Assembly (NCBI GenBank): GCA_003117195.1
Contig: BDSI01000067.1
Coordinates: 248,001-312,000 of the forward strand
Direction of reading: 5' to 3'
DNA length: 64,000 nucleotides
DNA from: Eudorina sp. 2006-703-Eu-15
Taxonomy: Eukaryota > Chlorophyta > Chlorophyceae > Chlamydomonadales > Volvocaceae
Shown: positions 48,323-59,457 of the stretch, piece by piece
Layout: each line of letters starts with the position of its first letter
How positions within the stretch are numbered: position 1 is the stretch's first letter
The notes under the pieces: model-generated
The model's input: only the letters and a program-made list of their open reading frames with translations
Told to the model about the DNA's origin: nothing
Database searches by the model: none
Program-made: the position numbers and the translations under genes

Positions 48323-51188
48323 ATGACGAATGCCTCGTTGCCTCGGAACCCGGCTAGTTTGTTGAATATTATTAACCACGCCCTAATGCGCCCGTGCAGT
48401 CTGACGCCTTGCCAAAGCCGCCACCTCGCGCGGCGAGCGTTGGTGTGGGGCCAATTGCAGGCATCTGCCCTGCCCGCGCGTAGCGAGAGCCAGGCGCGCC
48501 GCATCAACATTCTCCAATGCCTCAGCGCTGCCACTGATACGTCCTCCCTCGCGGAGCTGACGGCGCGCGGTTCGAGTCTATCGACCAGCCAGATAGCGGA
48601 CCTGCAGCAGCCGCTATCCCGGCGCGCCCTCCTGTTCATCTCGTCTCTGGCCTTGTCATCACCGGCGCAATTCATTAATCGCTTCGAAGGAGCGGCCCTC
48701 GCTGCCGGTACGGATCGGCGGGCAGCTGCGGACCGGGGGGGTTTCGGCGGGGGGTGGGGGCAAGGAGGCCGGGAGCCCCCCCTCTCCGGGCTTCCGTGGG
48801 GGTGCCCCTTCCCGCCCCGCGCAAGTGCACGTTCCGTGCAGCTGGCACAGCAGCTGGCACAGCAGCCGACACAGCAGCTGGCACAGCAGCTGGCACAGCA
48901 GCTGGCACAGCAGCTGGCACAGCAGCTGGCACAGCAGCTGGCACAGCAGCTGGCACACCGATCGCATCCGCGCCGTGGCCCATCACCTGGCTGTCGAGAA
49001 TCGGGTGGACCGTTATGGACTTCGCCGGTGTCCACGCCGCCGCCCGCACTCCCCACCCCCTCCCTTCTGGGGTCGAGACTGATTCCGCCCTCAACTCAAA
49101 TCCAACAAACCCTACCCTCTCCCTACCCCTCTGCGCGGCACTCCATCACGCGCCTGTCCCCCCTCCGCACCGCAGAGGCCTCCCTGGAGGGCTCTGACGC
49201 CGGTGCCGCCGCCGCCTCGCTGACGCTGTACACCAACACCAAGCAGGGGTACAGCCTGCAGGTGCCGTCCAGCTGGGACGTCAAGGGGAAGGCGGGTGAG
49301 TGCCCGGGTGCCTCTGGGGGGGAGGTGAGCACCGGGGGGACCGGCGCAGAGAGCCATCCAGCCCGTGTATGACGACCCCTCACCCGGCCCTCACCTTGTC
49401 CGACATGCGTCATCCCCAGCGGCTGCTCACCGCCTGTCGACGCCCTCTCTCCCTCTCCCCCCTGTCCTCTCGGGTCGGTCCCTCCCCACCCTCCCCCCGC
49501 TGGCCCAGGCGCCGATGCGCTGTTCGAGGACCCCGCCCGCCGCTCCACCAGTGTGGGAGTCACCGTCAACCCGGTGAAGGTGGCCTCCATTCAGCAGTTC
49601 GGGGGGCTGGCGGATGTGGGGGAGAAGCTGCTGGAGGCGGAGAGGAGGAAGGTGGGCAGGGGCCGGAGGCCGGGCTTAGGCTAAGGGTTTAGGCTAAGGG
49701 GTTTAGGGGCAGGGGCCGGAGGACGGGGGGCGGGGGCGAGCTACCGCGCAAATTGGCTGGGTGGTGGGGGTTGGGTGGCGGACGGCGGAATGCCCCCTCG
49801 AGAGCCGCAGTCCCCCCTCTCAGGGGGAGCTCGGTGGCGGGGACGTCCGGCGCTGTCCCGCCGCTGTGGTGTGGTGGCACCCCGCGGTGGCTCTTATCCG
49901 ATCAGCACCCGCCGAGGGCCGTGAGAGGGTTTCTGAGGACTTCCGGGAGCTGCTGAAGCTCGGTGATGTGCGTGTGTGTTCTGGAAGGCTGAGACGCAGT
50001 CTGTGCTTGTGTGTAGGTGGCCGACAGGGGGTGTGAATGATTGGGAGCTCTGTGAGCACATTCCACGCGGGGGGGTAATGGGGGGGCCCGTGGGCGGGTC
50101 CCGTGTGTGCGCCGCGCAAGTCGTGTGTGCGTGTGGTTGGCGATGGCGGGGGAAACGCGCCCAAACCAGCGATGCGTGTGGGTGTGGGGCCGTTGTCCAC
50201 CTAGATCGCCGTCCTACACGTTCCGCAGGCGTATGCTGGTATGCATACGTAATGTGTATGTGTCTACGTGTGTTTAAAAAAGAAACCCGCCCTACCGAAT
50301 ATGTGTGTATAAAGAAACTGAGCCGTATGTGTATGTGTTTGTGTATATGTATGTATGTGTGTGTGTTAAAATAAACCGAGTATGTGTGTGTGTGTGTTGG
50401 GGTGGTTGCAGGAGAGCACCCTAGGGGTGTCGCTGCTGAGCAGCTCCCAGCGAGTGGGAAGCACCGGGGCCACGCTGTACGAGTACGAGTACGAGCTAGA
50501 CAGCACGCGGGGCCGCAAGCGCATTCTGAACACGGTCACCATCTTCAACTCGAGGTGGGTCCGGCAGGGGAACTGGCCACACCGATTTCGGCTCCCGGGC
50601 GGGCCTGGCGGGGGTTACACCAGGTCGCGCTGTTGGCGTTTGACACTCTCGGGTGGCCCCGTCGCCCCTTGGAGCAGCCTACCTGGTCACCGGCTCCGTT
50701 TCTAGCTGCTCAGTGTCCCCGTGAACACACACAAAAGGCAAACACACAGATGGGTTCGGGCACACAAAGGGCGGGTTTGTCAATTGAACACACAGATGCG
50801 TTGGGGCGGGGTACCCGCTATGTACACACGTGTATTGCGTTGCTCTGCTGAACACATTTGGCGGACACAAGGGGAGGTATCGCGGCTGATTCCGGGCCTG
50901 TGGTATGAAGTGATGTTGCGGCCAGGTGGTCCGGGGGGCCCCCCATTGATGGCGGCACGACCCCTCCCGGGCGCGGATGCCCGGCGACACACCCTGCCCC
51001 TCTGTGGTCCGGGGGCTGTCACGCCTACCTGCATATGTGTGTATGTTTGTGTATGTGTGTGCGGCCCCAGGCTCTACATCCTGAACGCCGCGTTCAAGTG
51101 CGAGAAGGAGGGTTGCGACGGGGAGGCCCTGCGCGGCGTGCAGCTGCTGCGTGATGTGGCGGCCACGTTTGACGTCGCCGCCAGCTGA
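48323..51188 (+). CDS. PsbP-domain thylakoid lumen protein (PPD type)
   Basis: Exons 48323-48707, 49176-49295, 49509-49651, 50412-50554 and 51071-51188 give 302 residues. The fold signature of PsbP-like proteins is clear: LYTNTKQGYSLQVPSSWDVKGKAG, ALFEDPARRSTSVGVTVNPVK, FGGLADVGEKLLEAERRK, ESTLGVSLL, TLYEYEYELDSTRGRKRILNTV and LYILNAAFKCEKEG with a closing LLRDVAATFDV. The N-terminus is a two-part lumen signal: a Ser/Arg-rich plastid transit region (1-95), then a twin-Arg (100-101, SRRALLFISSLALSSPA) typical of TAT export into the thylakoid lumen. PPD proteins assist photosystem assembly; the exact member cannot be named. Introns are 213-760 nt. Intron 1 is odd: open in frame and a multiple of three, with a 12-bp minisatellite. 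Start: the first ATG of the transit peptide frame. Confidence 0.9.
48842..48957 (+). repeat. 12-bp minisatellite in intron 1 of the PsbP-like gene
   Basis: Nine to ten units of CTGGCACAGCAG, one variant (CCGACACAGCAG). It is in frame with exon 1 and would read Leu-Ala-Gln-Gln repeats if the intron were retained. Confidence 0.92.
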
Positions 51189-53771
51189 GGAGGGCGCGGG
51201 AGAGCGCTGCGCAGCTGCCCTCCCCTCGTGGGGGGGCGGGAGGCCGTCCCTCGGGCTCGGATCTGAGGGCCCAGGCGGTGCAGCTGGGTTGAGATGGGTT
51301 GCGCTGGGTTGGGCTGCGGAGCGTAGGCTTACCGTACCTCTATAGTTTGCTCTCGCCCTTCCTCCCTTCTCGCGCAGACATGGAAAGGTGATGAGTTTTC
51401 CGGTGCGTGTGTTGCGATCAAGTCCGTCGAAGGCGATTCAGATCAAACTGCGCGTCCAGTACGCCCAGGGCATTGCGAGGGAGCGCCAAACAATAACCGC
51501 AACTCGGTTGATTGCACGCCGCGCCTCCAGGCGCCTCCTACCTAATGATGCAACGGGGTGTATCCTGCGCCGCCTCGCTCGCCTGGCAATTGAGCGAGCG
51601 GTGCGCTAGAGCCGTGGGTGGACGCCTCGTTGACATCTTCAGAGCTGGACTCATCACCACCGGGCACTTGTGATCGTGCACCTGGAATGCACAGCCAGCA
51701 GCCCTAGCTACCCTTGCCGCTGCAACACCTTTTTCGTTGTTTAGCGCCGGCTGTTGTTGCGTTTTTCGTGCCTCTTCCGTGCGTGCCGTGCTAATTACGG
51801 TAATGATCGTTGTGAGCGGCAACACAGCTGAGGGTGCGTAGCTGTGGTGGTCGGGGGTGAACGGATGATCAGTGCTCGGCGGTCTGGTGGTTCTGAGTCC
51901 TGGGCTGGTGGGGGTGGGGTGGGGTGGAGTTGCAACTAGCGAGTATGTTTCGACAGTGGTGGCGCAGTTTAGGACCTGGTCTTCTTTAATGAGACAGATG
52001 CACGGGGAGCTGGGCGGTTAGACGGTTACACAATCCCAACTGCCCAACCGGTGGCGGTTTCCCTCTCAACTACCTCATCCGGAATGACCCGCGATGGGCT
52101 TCGGCGACAGACGCGCTCAGCCCGGTGGCGTTTAACCGGGACCGCTTCCTTGATCCTCAATTTGCGAAGCGGAGGCAGTGGTGGTGGCCCCAGCAGCGGG
52201 TCCCAGCTGGTGTTCGGGGCTGGTGAGTGCGCACACCGTCTCATTCGCGGAAGAAACCCTAGGAAATGAGCGAAGTCTGGTTCGAGTGCTCAATGCCACG
52301 CACGGCCCTCCAGGGTTGAATTATGGCAGGCGTGGATGACCGTTGTCGCAACTCCATGATACCGTATCGCAGGCAAGCGCTATTGCCTGGGCGCGGCGCT
52401 GGCGACAGCGGAGATCAAGGTCCTGCTGCGCGACGTTGCTGCGCCGGTGTAGCCGCTACGACCTGGTCGCTCCAGTCAGCCAGGACGTCTTTCCCATGCC
52501 TGTCGCGCGCATGGATGCCCGCTTTGAACCCGCTTGTCACTGAGCCAAGGCGGAGGCCTCTTCAGTGAGCCATGCAATTTTGCAGGACGCGGTGTATCAG
52601 CTGTGAAGGTGAATGCACTTGCTGGTTGTGCTCAGCTGGTTGGTACTTGGCGAATGTCCTTGAACGGGCTGAAATTAAAATCATGCTGATTAAGCACACT
52701 GTTTGGTTGGACCACAAACATGCGGTGATGGGTGTAGCGATGGTTCGGTAGGTCCGATGGGGTACGGCTCGTTCGGCATTCTGAGTCACAATGGGTGTTG
52801 AACTAAAATTACTTTTTAGGTACATTTGTTGATCAGGTGACAGATAACACGATCGTATGTTGGGCGACAGGGCAACGTCTATCCGAAATCTAACTTTTGA
52901 CATTCCTGTCTTAGCTGCCACCCCGACGGCATTACCCCAAACAAACCCCAACCCAGTGCTGTTGCCGCATATTGTTTAGTTGTTTTTGAGTGATATTAGC
53001 TTCAATTTGATACAGCTGCTATTTTAACTCAGGACCCATTACCTAGGCAGTCGAATTGGGCTCCTCGGAGCTGCTTACAAGTACAAAACGCAGCGGCTTC
53101 AACGCCCGCCTGGTATGTGGCTGTGGCTCATTTGCTGATCAAAGAGATGACGAGCGCCGGCGCGGGAGGGAATTGAGTCTGAGGCGTTGCAAGCTGGCTG
53201 GCATCTTCGTTGTGAGGGGCAGATGTACAGACTTGTGCTCTTGTGCGCCATAATCACCCGAAAAGCAATTAGCAGCTGTTGCATTGCTGTATGCTGAGAA
53301 GAGTCGCAGACGGTTGGGATTGGGGCTCCGACACGCTCTCTTGCATCCTAATATCCCCCTTTGGCGCTGGAATAATATATAATTTTAGAACTCTTAAATC
53401 GCGTCCAGTTGATCCTACCGCGAGCGCACCGACAGTTGGGCTGGCGCACTACGGCACGTCAGCACTAAGTTTGACAGCTCCAGCATTCGCCTCAATGTAG
53501 GGGACAGCTGTTGTCGCTGCCTTCGGCTTGGTTTGCGCATGCAGGTAAGGTTACAACGCTGTCCCACGCGCCGGGAACGCGACGTCTCAAGCTCTCGACG
53601 CCCGACGGCGTTTGGGTCTTCAGCCCAAGAACAGCTCGACAAGGCCGCAGCGCTCCTGAGGGAAGCCCCGATCGCCGGGCAACTTGGAGCGAGGAGCGCT
53701 GTCAGCGCCGCTCCTCTGCGCCGCTGAGCCGCGATGCGTGGCGGCGCCCTTGTCCTCCGCCTGAGCCCTAG
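51189..53771. other. spacer downstream of the PsbP-like gene
   Basis: About 2.6 kb: GC-rich 3' UTR-like sequence to about 51350, then a mixed region that becomes AT-rich at 52570-53050 and around 53350. A possible short 5' exon of the next locus ends at GCATGCAG|GTAAGG (about 53550), with an acceptor CTTCAG near 53627. This is tentative. No other gene or RNA seen. Confidence 0.5.
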
Positions 53772-56700
53772 TTGACGGCAGGAACAGAGCCACACGCTAT
53801 GCAAGACAGTCGGGATTGCACAACCGGTGGTGGTGGTGGTGGTGGTGGTGGTGGTGGTGGTGGTGGTGGTGGTCGTGGTGGTGGTGGTGGTGGTGGTGGT
53901 GGTGTGACTGCGGCAGTTGCCGCGGTGCCGGGCGCCTGCTGTCCTGCCATGGATGCAGACGTCCCCCAGGGTGCGCCCCGAGGTGCGGCCCTGGGCAAAG
54001 TAGCGGAGACCAATCACCACCGCCACCGCCACCACCACCGCGGTAACCATCACCATGCGCACCAACAACGGCAACATCCGCCCACGGACACGCGCCAAGC
54101 CCCGCGCTGTGGCCAGCAGCAGCAACAGCAGCAGCAGCCGGAGCGGGAGCGGGAGCGGAGCCAGCCTGGGCGGCATGCAGTCGCCAGCAACGCTGAGGCG
54201 AGGGCTGCACTTGCGGTGGTGGTAGAGGCCGCGGCGCTGCCCGCCGACAGCCCTCGGCGGCGCGATCTGTTGGCGGGTGCGGTGCGGGGCATAGCGCAGC
54301 GGCGGGAGCAGCAATGGCTCTGGCCGGACGAGGGCAGCGAGGCGGAGGCGGCGGGGCTGCTGGAGGTGCGCCTTGGGCGCGGGTTGGGGGCTGTGGGAGG
54401 AGGGGCCTGGGGATATGCCAAGTTCGGCGCGTCTCCCAAGGGTCGGTCGCAGTGCGGGTCGGGGCCTGATGCGCTTTCGGTAGGTGCAAGGGTCGCCGCC
54501 GGCCTGGTCCGCGTCATGTCATGGCCCGATCCAGTCGCAGGAAACCATCTCCCAGAGCCCCGGGAAGCGTGCTTGTACGGTTACCGTTACGGTTACCGTT
54601 ACGGTTACCGTTACGGTTACCGTTACGGTTACGGCCGTTGAGATCCGCGGGACCCCCCTGTGATGGGCCACCGCACCTTCTCGTCCACGTCCCTGGGTCG
54701 GGTACTCCCCCCGGACACACACCCGCGCAGCTCTGACCTTGCGCCTCCCCCCTCCCCGCCCCGTACTTCGCCCTGCTGCCGTCTGGCTCGCTCCCCCGCT
54801 CCCATCCGCCGAGCAGCCCGCGCAGCCGGTGCCCCCCAGCGCGGCGCTGCTGCGGCACCTGCTGCCCCCCAGGTCCCTGCTGGCCCAGCTGATGGAGGCC
54901 CAGATCCTGTGGCGGGAGCAGCTGGACGTGGAGGTGCAGCCACTGCGCGGTCTGGTGGTGCTCACGTCGCTGTCGTCAGGGGCGGGCGCGGGGGCACCAC
55001 CCGGGGCTGTGTCGGGGTGTGAGGGGGTGGAGGCGCGGCGCATACACCGCGTGGTGCTGCCGCCTGCGTCCGCCGCCGCCGAGGCCCCCGCTTCCGTACC
55101 CCGGAGCGGGGGCCTACCCCCGGGCGGCTGCGGCCCGGTGCCCCGGGTGGTTCTGGAGCAGCTGTGTCCTCGAGGGTCCGACACGGGGACCTGCGGCGAT
55201 GAATCGGCCCTGCGTCAGCCGGAGCTGTCGCCTTCGTGCCAGCACAGCGGACCCGGACCCGGACCCAGATCCGGATCCAGATCCGGATCCGGAACTGGAC
55301 CCGCGGGAGCGCCTGCCTCAGGACCGGCAGTGGACCACCAGCCGCAGCTGGGGAGCGTCTTGGCCCCCCGGGGGGGGAGCCAGCGCGGGGCAGCCGAGTC
55401 GCACCCCAGTGGCGGCGCGGGGAGCCGCGTGGGGGACCCGGGAGTCCAGGACGCAGCCGGAAGGCGGAGCGAGGGGCGGGACGGCGGCGTTGGTGTTGAT
55501 GGTGGAGGTGGTGGTGGTGGTGGTGGTGGTGGCGGCTGGGAGCTGCAGGAGGTGCTGGAGACGCTGGCGAGGCGCCTGGGCCCCGTGCCGTTGCGCGAGG
55601 TGGGAGCGGAGGCGTTGCGGGAGGGTCGCACTCCCCTTGGGTCCCCGCACTGACTTGGGAGGATGCGGGGCGGGACATAATTATCACAGGACTCCGTCCC
55701 TTCGTCTGCCGGTCCGTTACTGGGATTCGTGGGGGCAGAGGGGGTGTAGGGACTGAGTAGACTTGGTAGACGTGTCCAAACTGCGGGGGACAGGGGGGAG
55801 TTGCTGGGTCGTCCTCTGGGATCCGATCCCATCCCATCCCACCTCGTCGCGCGTGTGCACCATCCCTCTCGAACCCTGCCCCTTGCCTCCGGACTGCTCG
55901 TGCTCGCTCGCAAACGGGTCACTCCGCGCGGTCCCCCGGATGGCCTGGCATGGCCCGCCTTTCTGAACCATCCGCCCGCGCCGCCCTGGCCTCGGCTCCT
56001 GCCCTACTCCTTGGCCCGGTACGGCACCTGCATACCCTGGCTGCTGCTGGACAGCTGCTGGCCGCCGCGGACCGCCTGGCCCTCCACACCGCCTGCGCCC
56101 GGCACATCCGGGCGCTCCGCAGCATCGCCAGGCGCCAACAGCAGCAGCAGCAACGACGAAACGGGAGAAATGGTGGCGAGCAGCGCCCGCCGGAGCGCGT
56201 CGCTGAGGAGGCATGGGAGGTGCAGCCGGGCCGGCGGCGGCCGCGCGGCGGCGAGGCGAAGGAGGAGGAGGAGCAGCAGCAGGAGGAGGGGCCGGAGCAT
56301 GGGCGGGACAGCAAGCGCCAGCGGGTCGAGCAGCCGGGAGACGAGTTCGTGCAGCTGGTGCGTCGCGGCGGCGGAGCTGCGGTCCCGTGGGTCCGTTCCT
56401 GGGTCGTGGCTGCGCGGCATTACTTGGCCTCCCTTCACAAGTCGCCCTCACCACGTCACCAGTACCGGTATTACAGCCTCGGCCAGGTGGTCATTGACCC
56501 ACCCACCACCCTTTGCTGTCGAAGCAGCTCAGTTTCCATGTGACTACCGCTTTCCTCCACCCATCACCCACCACCCACTGCCTGCAGCTCTCACTGTCCC
56601 CCTCCTGGGAGGCCTTGCCCGCTCGCGCCGCAACGCTGTGTCCCCACCGCCGGCTGCAGCGGTGTCGCGGCGGCGTCGCTGTGTCGCGGCTGTCTCCATT

Positions 56701-57247
56701 TCGATCCGGTCCGCTGTCTCTCCACACCCTGCTGGCCGCACCCCCCCGCCGCCCTTGCCACCCACGCGTCTACCAACCTCTTCTACCCACCCCGTGTGCC
56801 ACGCAGGGCATCGAGGCGGAGAAGCACTACCTGGCCCTCTTGGGGCTGCTGCAGCGCCCCTCGCGCACCTGGACCACGGTGCGGAGCGTGGCGGCGGAGG
56901 CGGCGGTGGCGACGGCGAAGGCGGAGGCAGCCGCGCGGCCGCTACCGCCGCCGGAGCCGTCGCTGACAGCCAGCCGTTGCCGGAGCGCCGAAGAGGCGGA
57001 GGCTGCGGGGCCGGCGGCAGCGGGCGCGGTGTGCCGCGGGCCGCCGTGCTCTGGGGCTGTGGCGGCAGGTCAGGGAGCAGCCGTCGCTGGGGCGGCCGCC
57101 GGGGATGTGGCGGCGGAGGTGGAGATGCGGGATACGGGGCAGGCGGCGGCCAGGGACACCACCACGCATGGAGGCGACCGCCCAGGGGCCGCGGCTGTGG
57201 ACTTGAGTTGGTGCCCCGGGCCCGAGGTCCGGGTGGCCTTGGATGCG
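53772..57247 (+). CDS. unrecognised exons, probably the 5' part of the large RS-rich gene
   Basis: Four coding-like segments on the plus strand: up to 54365 (helical, ARAALAVVVEAAALPADSP ... GLLE, ending at donor GTGCGC), 54826-55599 (LLRHLLPPRSLLAQLMEAQ, then Gly/Ser/Pro-rich), about 56055-56357 (LALHTACARHIRALRSIARR, then poly-Gln and acidic/basic runs, ending at GTGCGTC) and 56807-57247 (GIEAEKHYLALLGLLQ, then Ala-rich, ending at donor GTGAGT). All four borders are phase 0, so they can be joined in one frame. No family was recognised. The frame from 53772 begins with poly-Gly from the GGT microsatellite and His/Gln runs; whether that part is exon or intron is unknown. It could be a separate gene. 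Confidence 0.4.
53826..53904 (+). repeat. (GGT)n microsatellite
   Basis: About 26 GGT units with one GGTCGT interruption. It reads poly-Gly, poly-Val or poly-Trp depending on frame. Confidence 0.95.
54579..54633 (+). repeat. 12-bp tandem repeat GGTTACCGTTAC
   Basis: Four to five units, inside the presumed 54366-54825 intron. GGTTACC within the unit is palindromic. Confidence 0.9.
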
Positions 57248-57275
57248 GTGAGTGGCATGCAGCGGAGAACCGCAG

Positions 57276-59407
57276 GTTGCGGTGTGGTGGCTGGCGACGG
57301 CGCGCATCGACGTCATCGCTCCCGTGCTCCTCGGCGACCTCCGCGCCGCCACTGTTGTAACTTACGACAGCGCCCCCTCGTCGCCGCCGCTTTCGCCGCC
57401 ACGTCCCTGCCTTTCGCCTTTCCCGCCAATCCTGCCGCCACTGACCCTCTCCCCGCCGGTCGCCCTCCCGCCCTGCCCGTCCCCGCGTCGCCAGCCGCCG
57501 TCGCCTTCGCTCGTTTCGGCGCGTCCGCCCTCGCCGACACCGCGCCTTTCGCCGTTCTCGCCACCGCCGCCGCCGCCGTCACGGTGTTCGCCACCACAGC
57601 TGCCGCCGGAGCTGTCGAATACGCGTCTGCGCTTTTCCCCAAGTGTCGCAGGCGCCAAGACTGCGACGCTTCCAGCCTACCTGCAGCCGCAGCAAGAGCA
57701 AGAGCTGCCGCCATCACCGAAGCCAGCTCTCGCGGCACCGTGGGCACCGAAGGCCGAGCCGCCCTGGGACCAGGGTCACGGAGCTGTGCGGTTCGATGCC
57801 CCGGCACTGACCCACGGGTCACGCGCGGAGTTAAGTGAGGAGAAGTCCCAGGAAGTCCATCGGATGGCCGCTGGCGCGCTCAGCGAGGCGGAGGCTCCGC
57901 CCCCCCTGCTGGCTGCCCTGCCCTGCGCAGACAGAACTTGTCCTGAGTGGGCGGCTGTGCCGAAAGGTGCTGCTGCTACTGCTGCTACTGCTGCTGCTAC
58001 TGCTGCTGTTGCGGTTGCATCAGCGACGGCGGCAGCGGCGGCGCAGCCCTGGGGTCCGGCGTCGGGCCGTCCGCCGGCGGGCGAACGGCTGGCGTCGCAG
58101 CGCGAGGAGGAGGGGCACCCGGGGTGGCCGAAGGTGCCCTCGGGTGTGGGCGCGGGGGCGATGAAGGCGTCCAAGGAGGCGGCGACGGCGCACCAGACGG
58201 TTTCCGTGGGGGCAACAGCGGCGCAGGCCGCTGCCATCGAGCCGCAGTTGGGGCGGGAGCTGCCGCTGACCGCCGTGTCGCCCTTCGCGACCCCGGCTGC
58301 TCCTCCTTCACCCCACGGGGTAGGGTCAGGCTGCGCCGTCACGCGCTGGCAGATGTCAGCCGTAGGGCGCGGAAGGGGAGATGGGCATGGTGGGGGTACC
58401 TCCCTCGGGCCGGCACCTAGCGGTGGCGGCTACGCAGCAGATGGGGCCGATGCAGCCGCGGCAGCAGCCGCAGCAGATCGCCACGCGGTGGCAGTGGAGG
58501 CGACTGCCAGCACTAAAGATGAGGTTCTACCGGACCGCGCAATCGGTGAGGACAACCGTCACGCCGCCGTCCGCGCAGCGGCAGCCGCGGGCGCGGTCCG
58601 GGGGGATGCAGCGGCGGCGGCGGCGGCGGCGGCGGCGGCAGGGCCCCCGGCGGCAGGCCCCCCGGCGCACTCGCCGTCCCCGCGGCAGCCGCCTCTCGCG
58701 CTGCAAGGGGCGCTCCTCCTTCTGTCGCAGCAGGGCTCAGGCGCCGCCAGTTTGGGGGCCAGCGACCTCACGCGGGGGAGCTGGGGGTCCGAGACCCGGC
58801 TCGAGGGGGAGGAGGAGGAGGCGGAGCGTTGCCGGATGCGGGCGCAGCGGCGCGCGCAGCGGCGGATGCGCTTCAGCCCGGACGGCGAGGTGCTCAAGGC
58901 CGCGCCATCGCCACTCGGCCCGGCGCGGGGTGGTGGTGGTGGTGGTGCGGCGGCGGCGGTGAGATGCAGTAGCGGACAGGGCATTGCAGACCGCGCGGCG
59001 TCCGCAGTCGCTGCGCTGTTGGATGCGGCAGCGGCCGCAGTCGCTGCCACGGAGGCGGGCGCCACTGCGCCGCTCCATGGCCCGACGCTGTCGGCGGCGC
59101 CGCCCCTCGGGTCGCCGTCGGCGGCGCCGCCGGCGGACCTGTCCTCCCTGGCGCTGCGGCCCGCGCAGTCGGAGCAATCGCAGTCTCGGGGAAGCAACCC
59201 CAGGTCGCCGACGCCGACACGGCCGCCGTTTAAGACCAGCCGCCCGCGCTCACCCGCCCTGGAGCTGGAACGTCCTGCAGAGCCGCAGCCGCAGCTGACG
59301 TGGCGGCCGCCGCCGCCATCAGCAGCATCACCGTCATCACCACCGCCGCCGCTGTCGCTGCCGCTGCTACAGGTGTTGGCCCCGATGCCCCCGGTAGCAG
59401 CTTCAGC

Positions 59408-59457
<50 letters not shown>

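Noticed and set aside
54579..54633. Interstitial telomere repeat
   Set aside because: The unit GGTTACCGTTAC differs from the known green algal telomere repeats.
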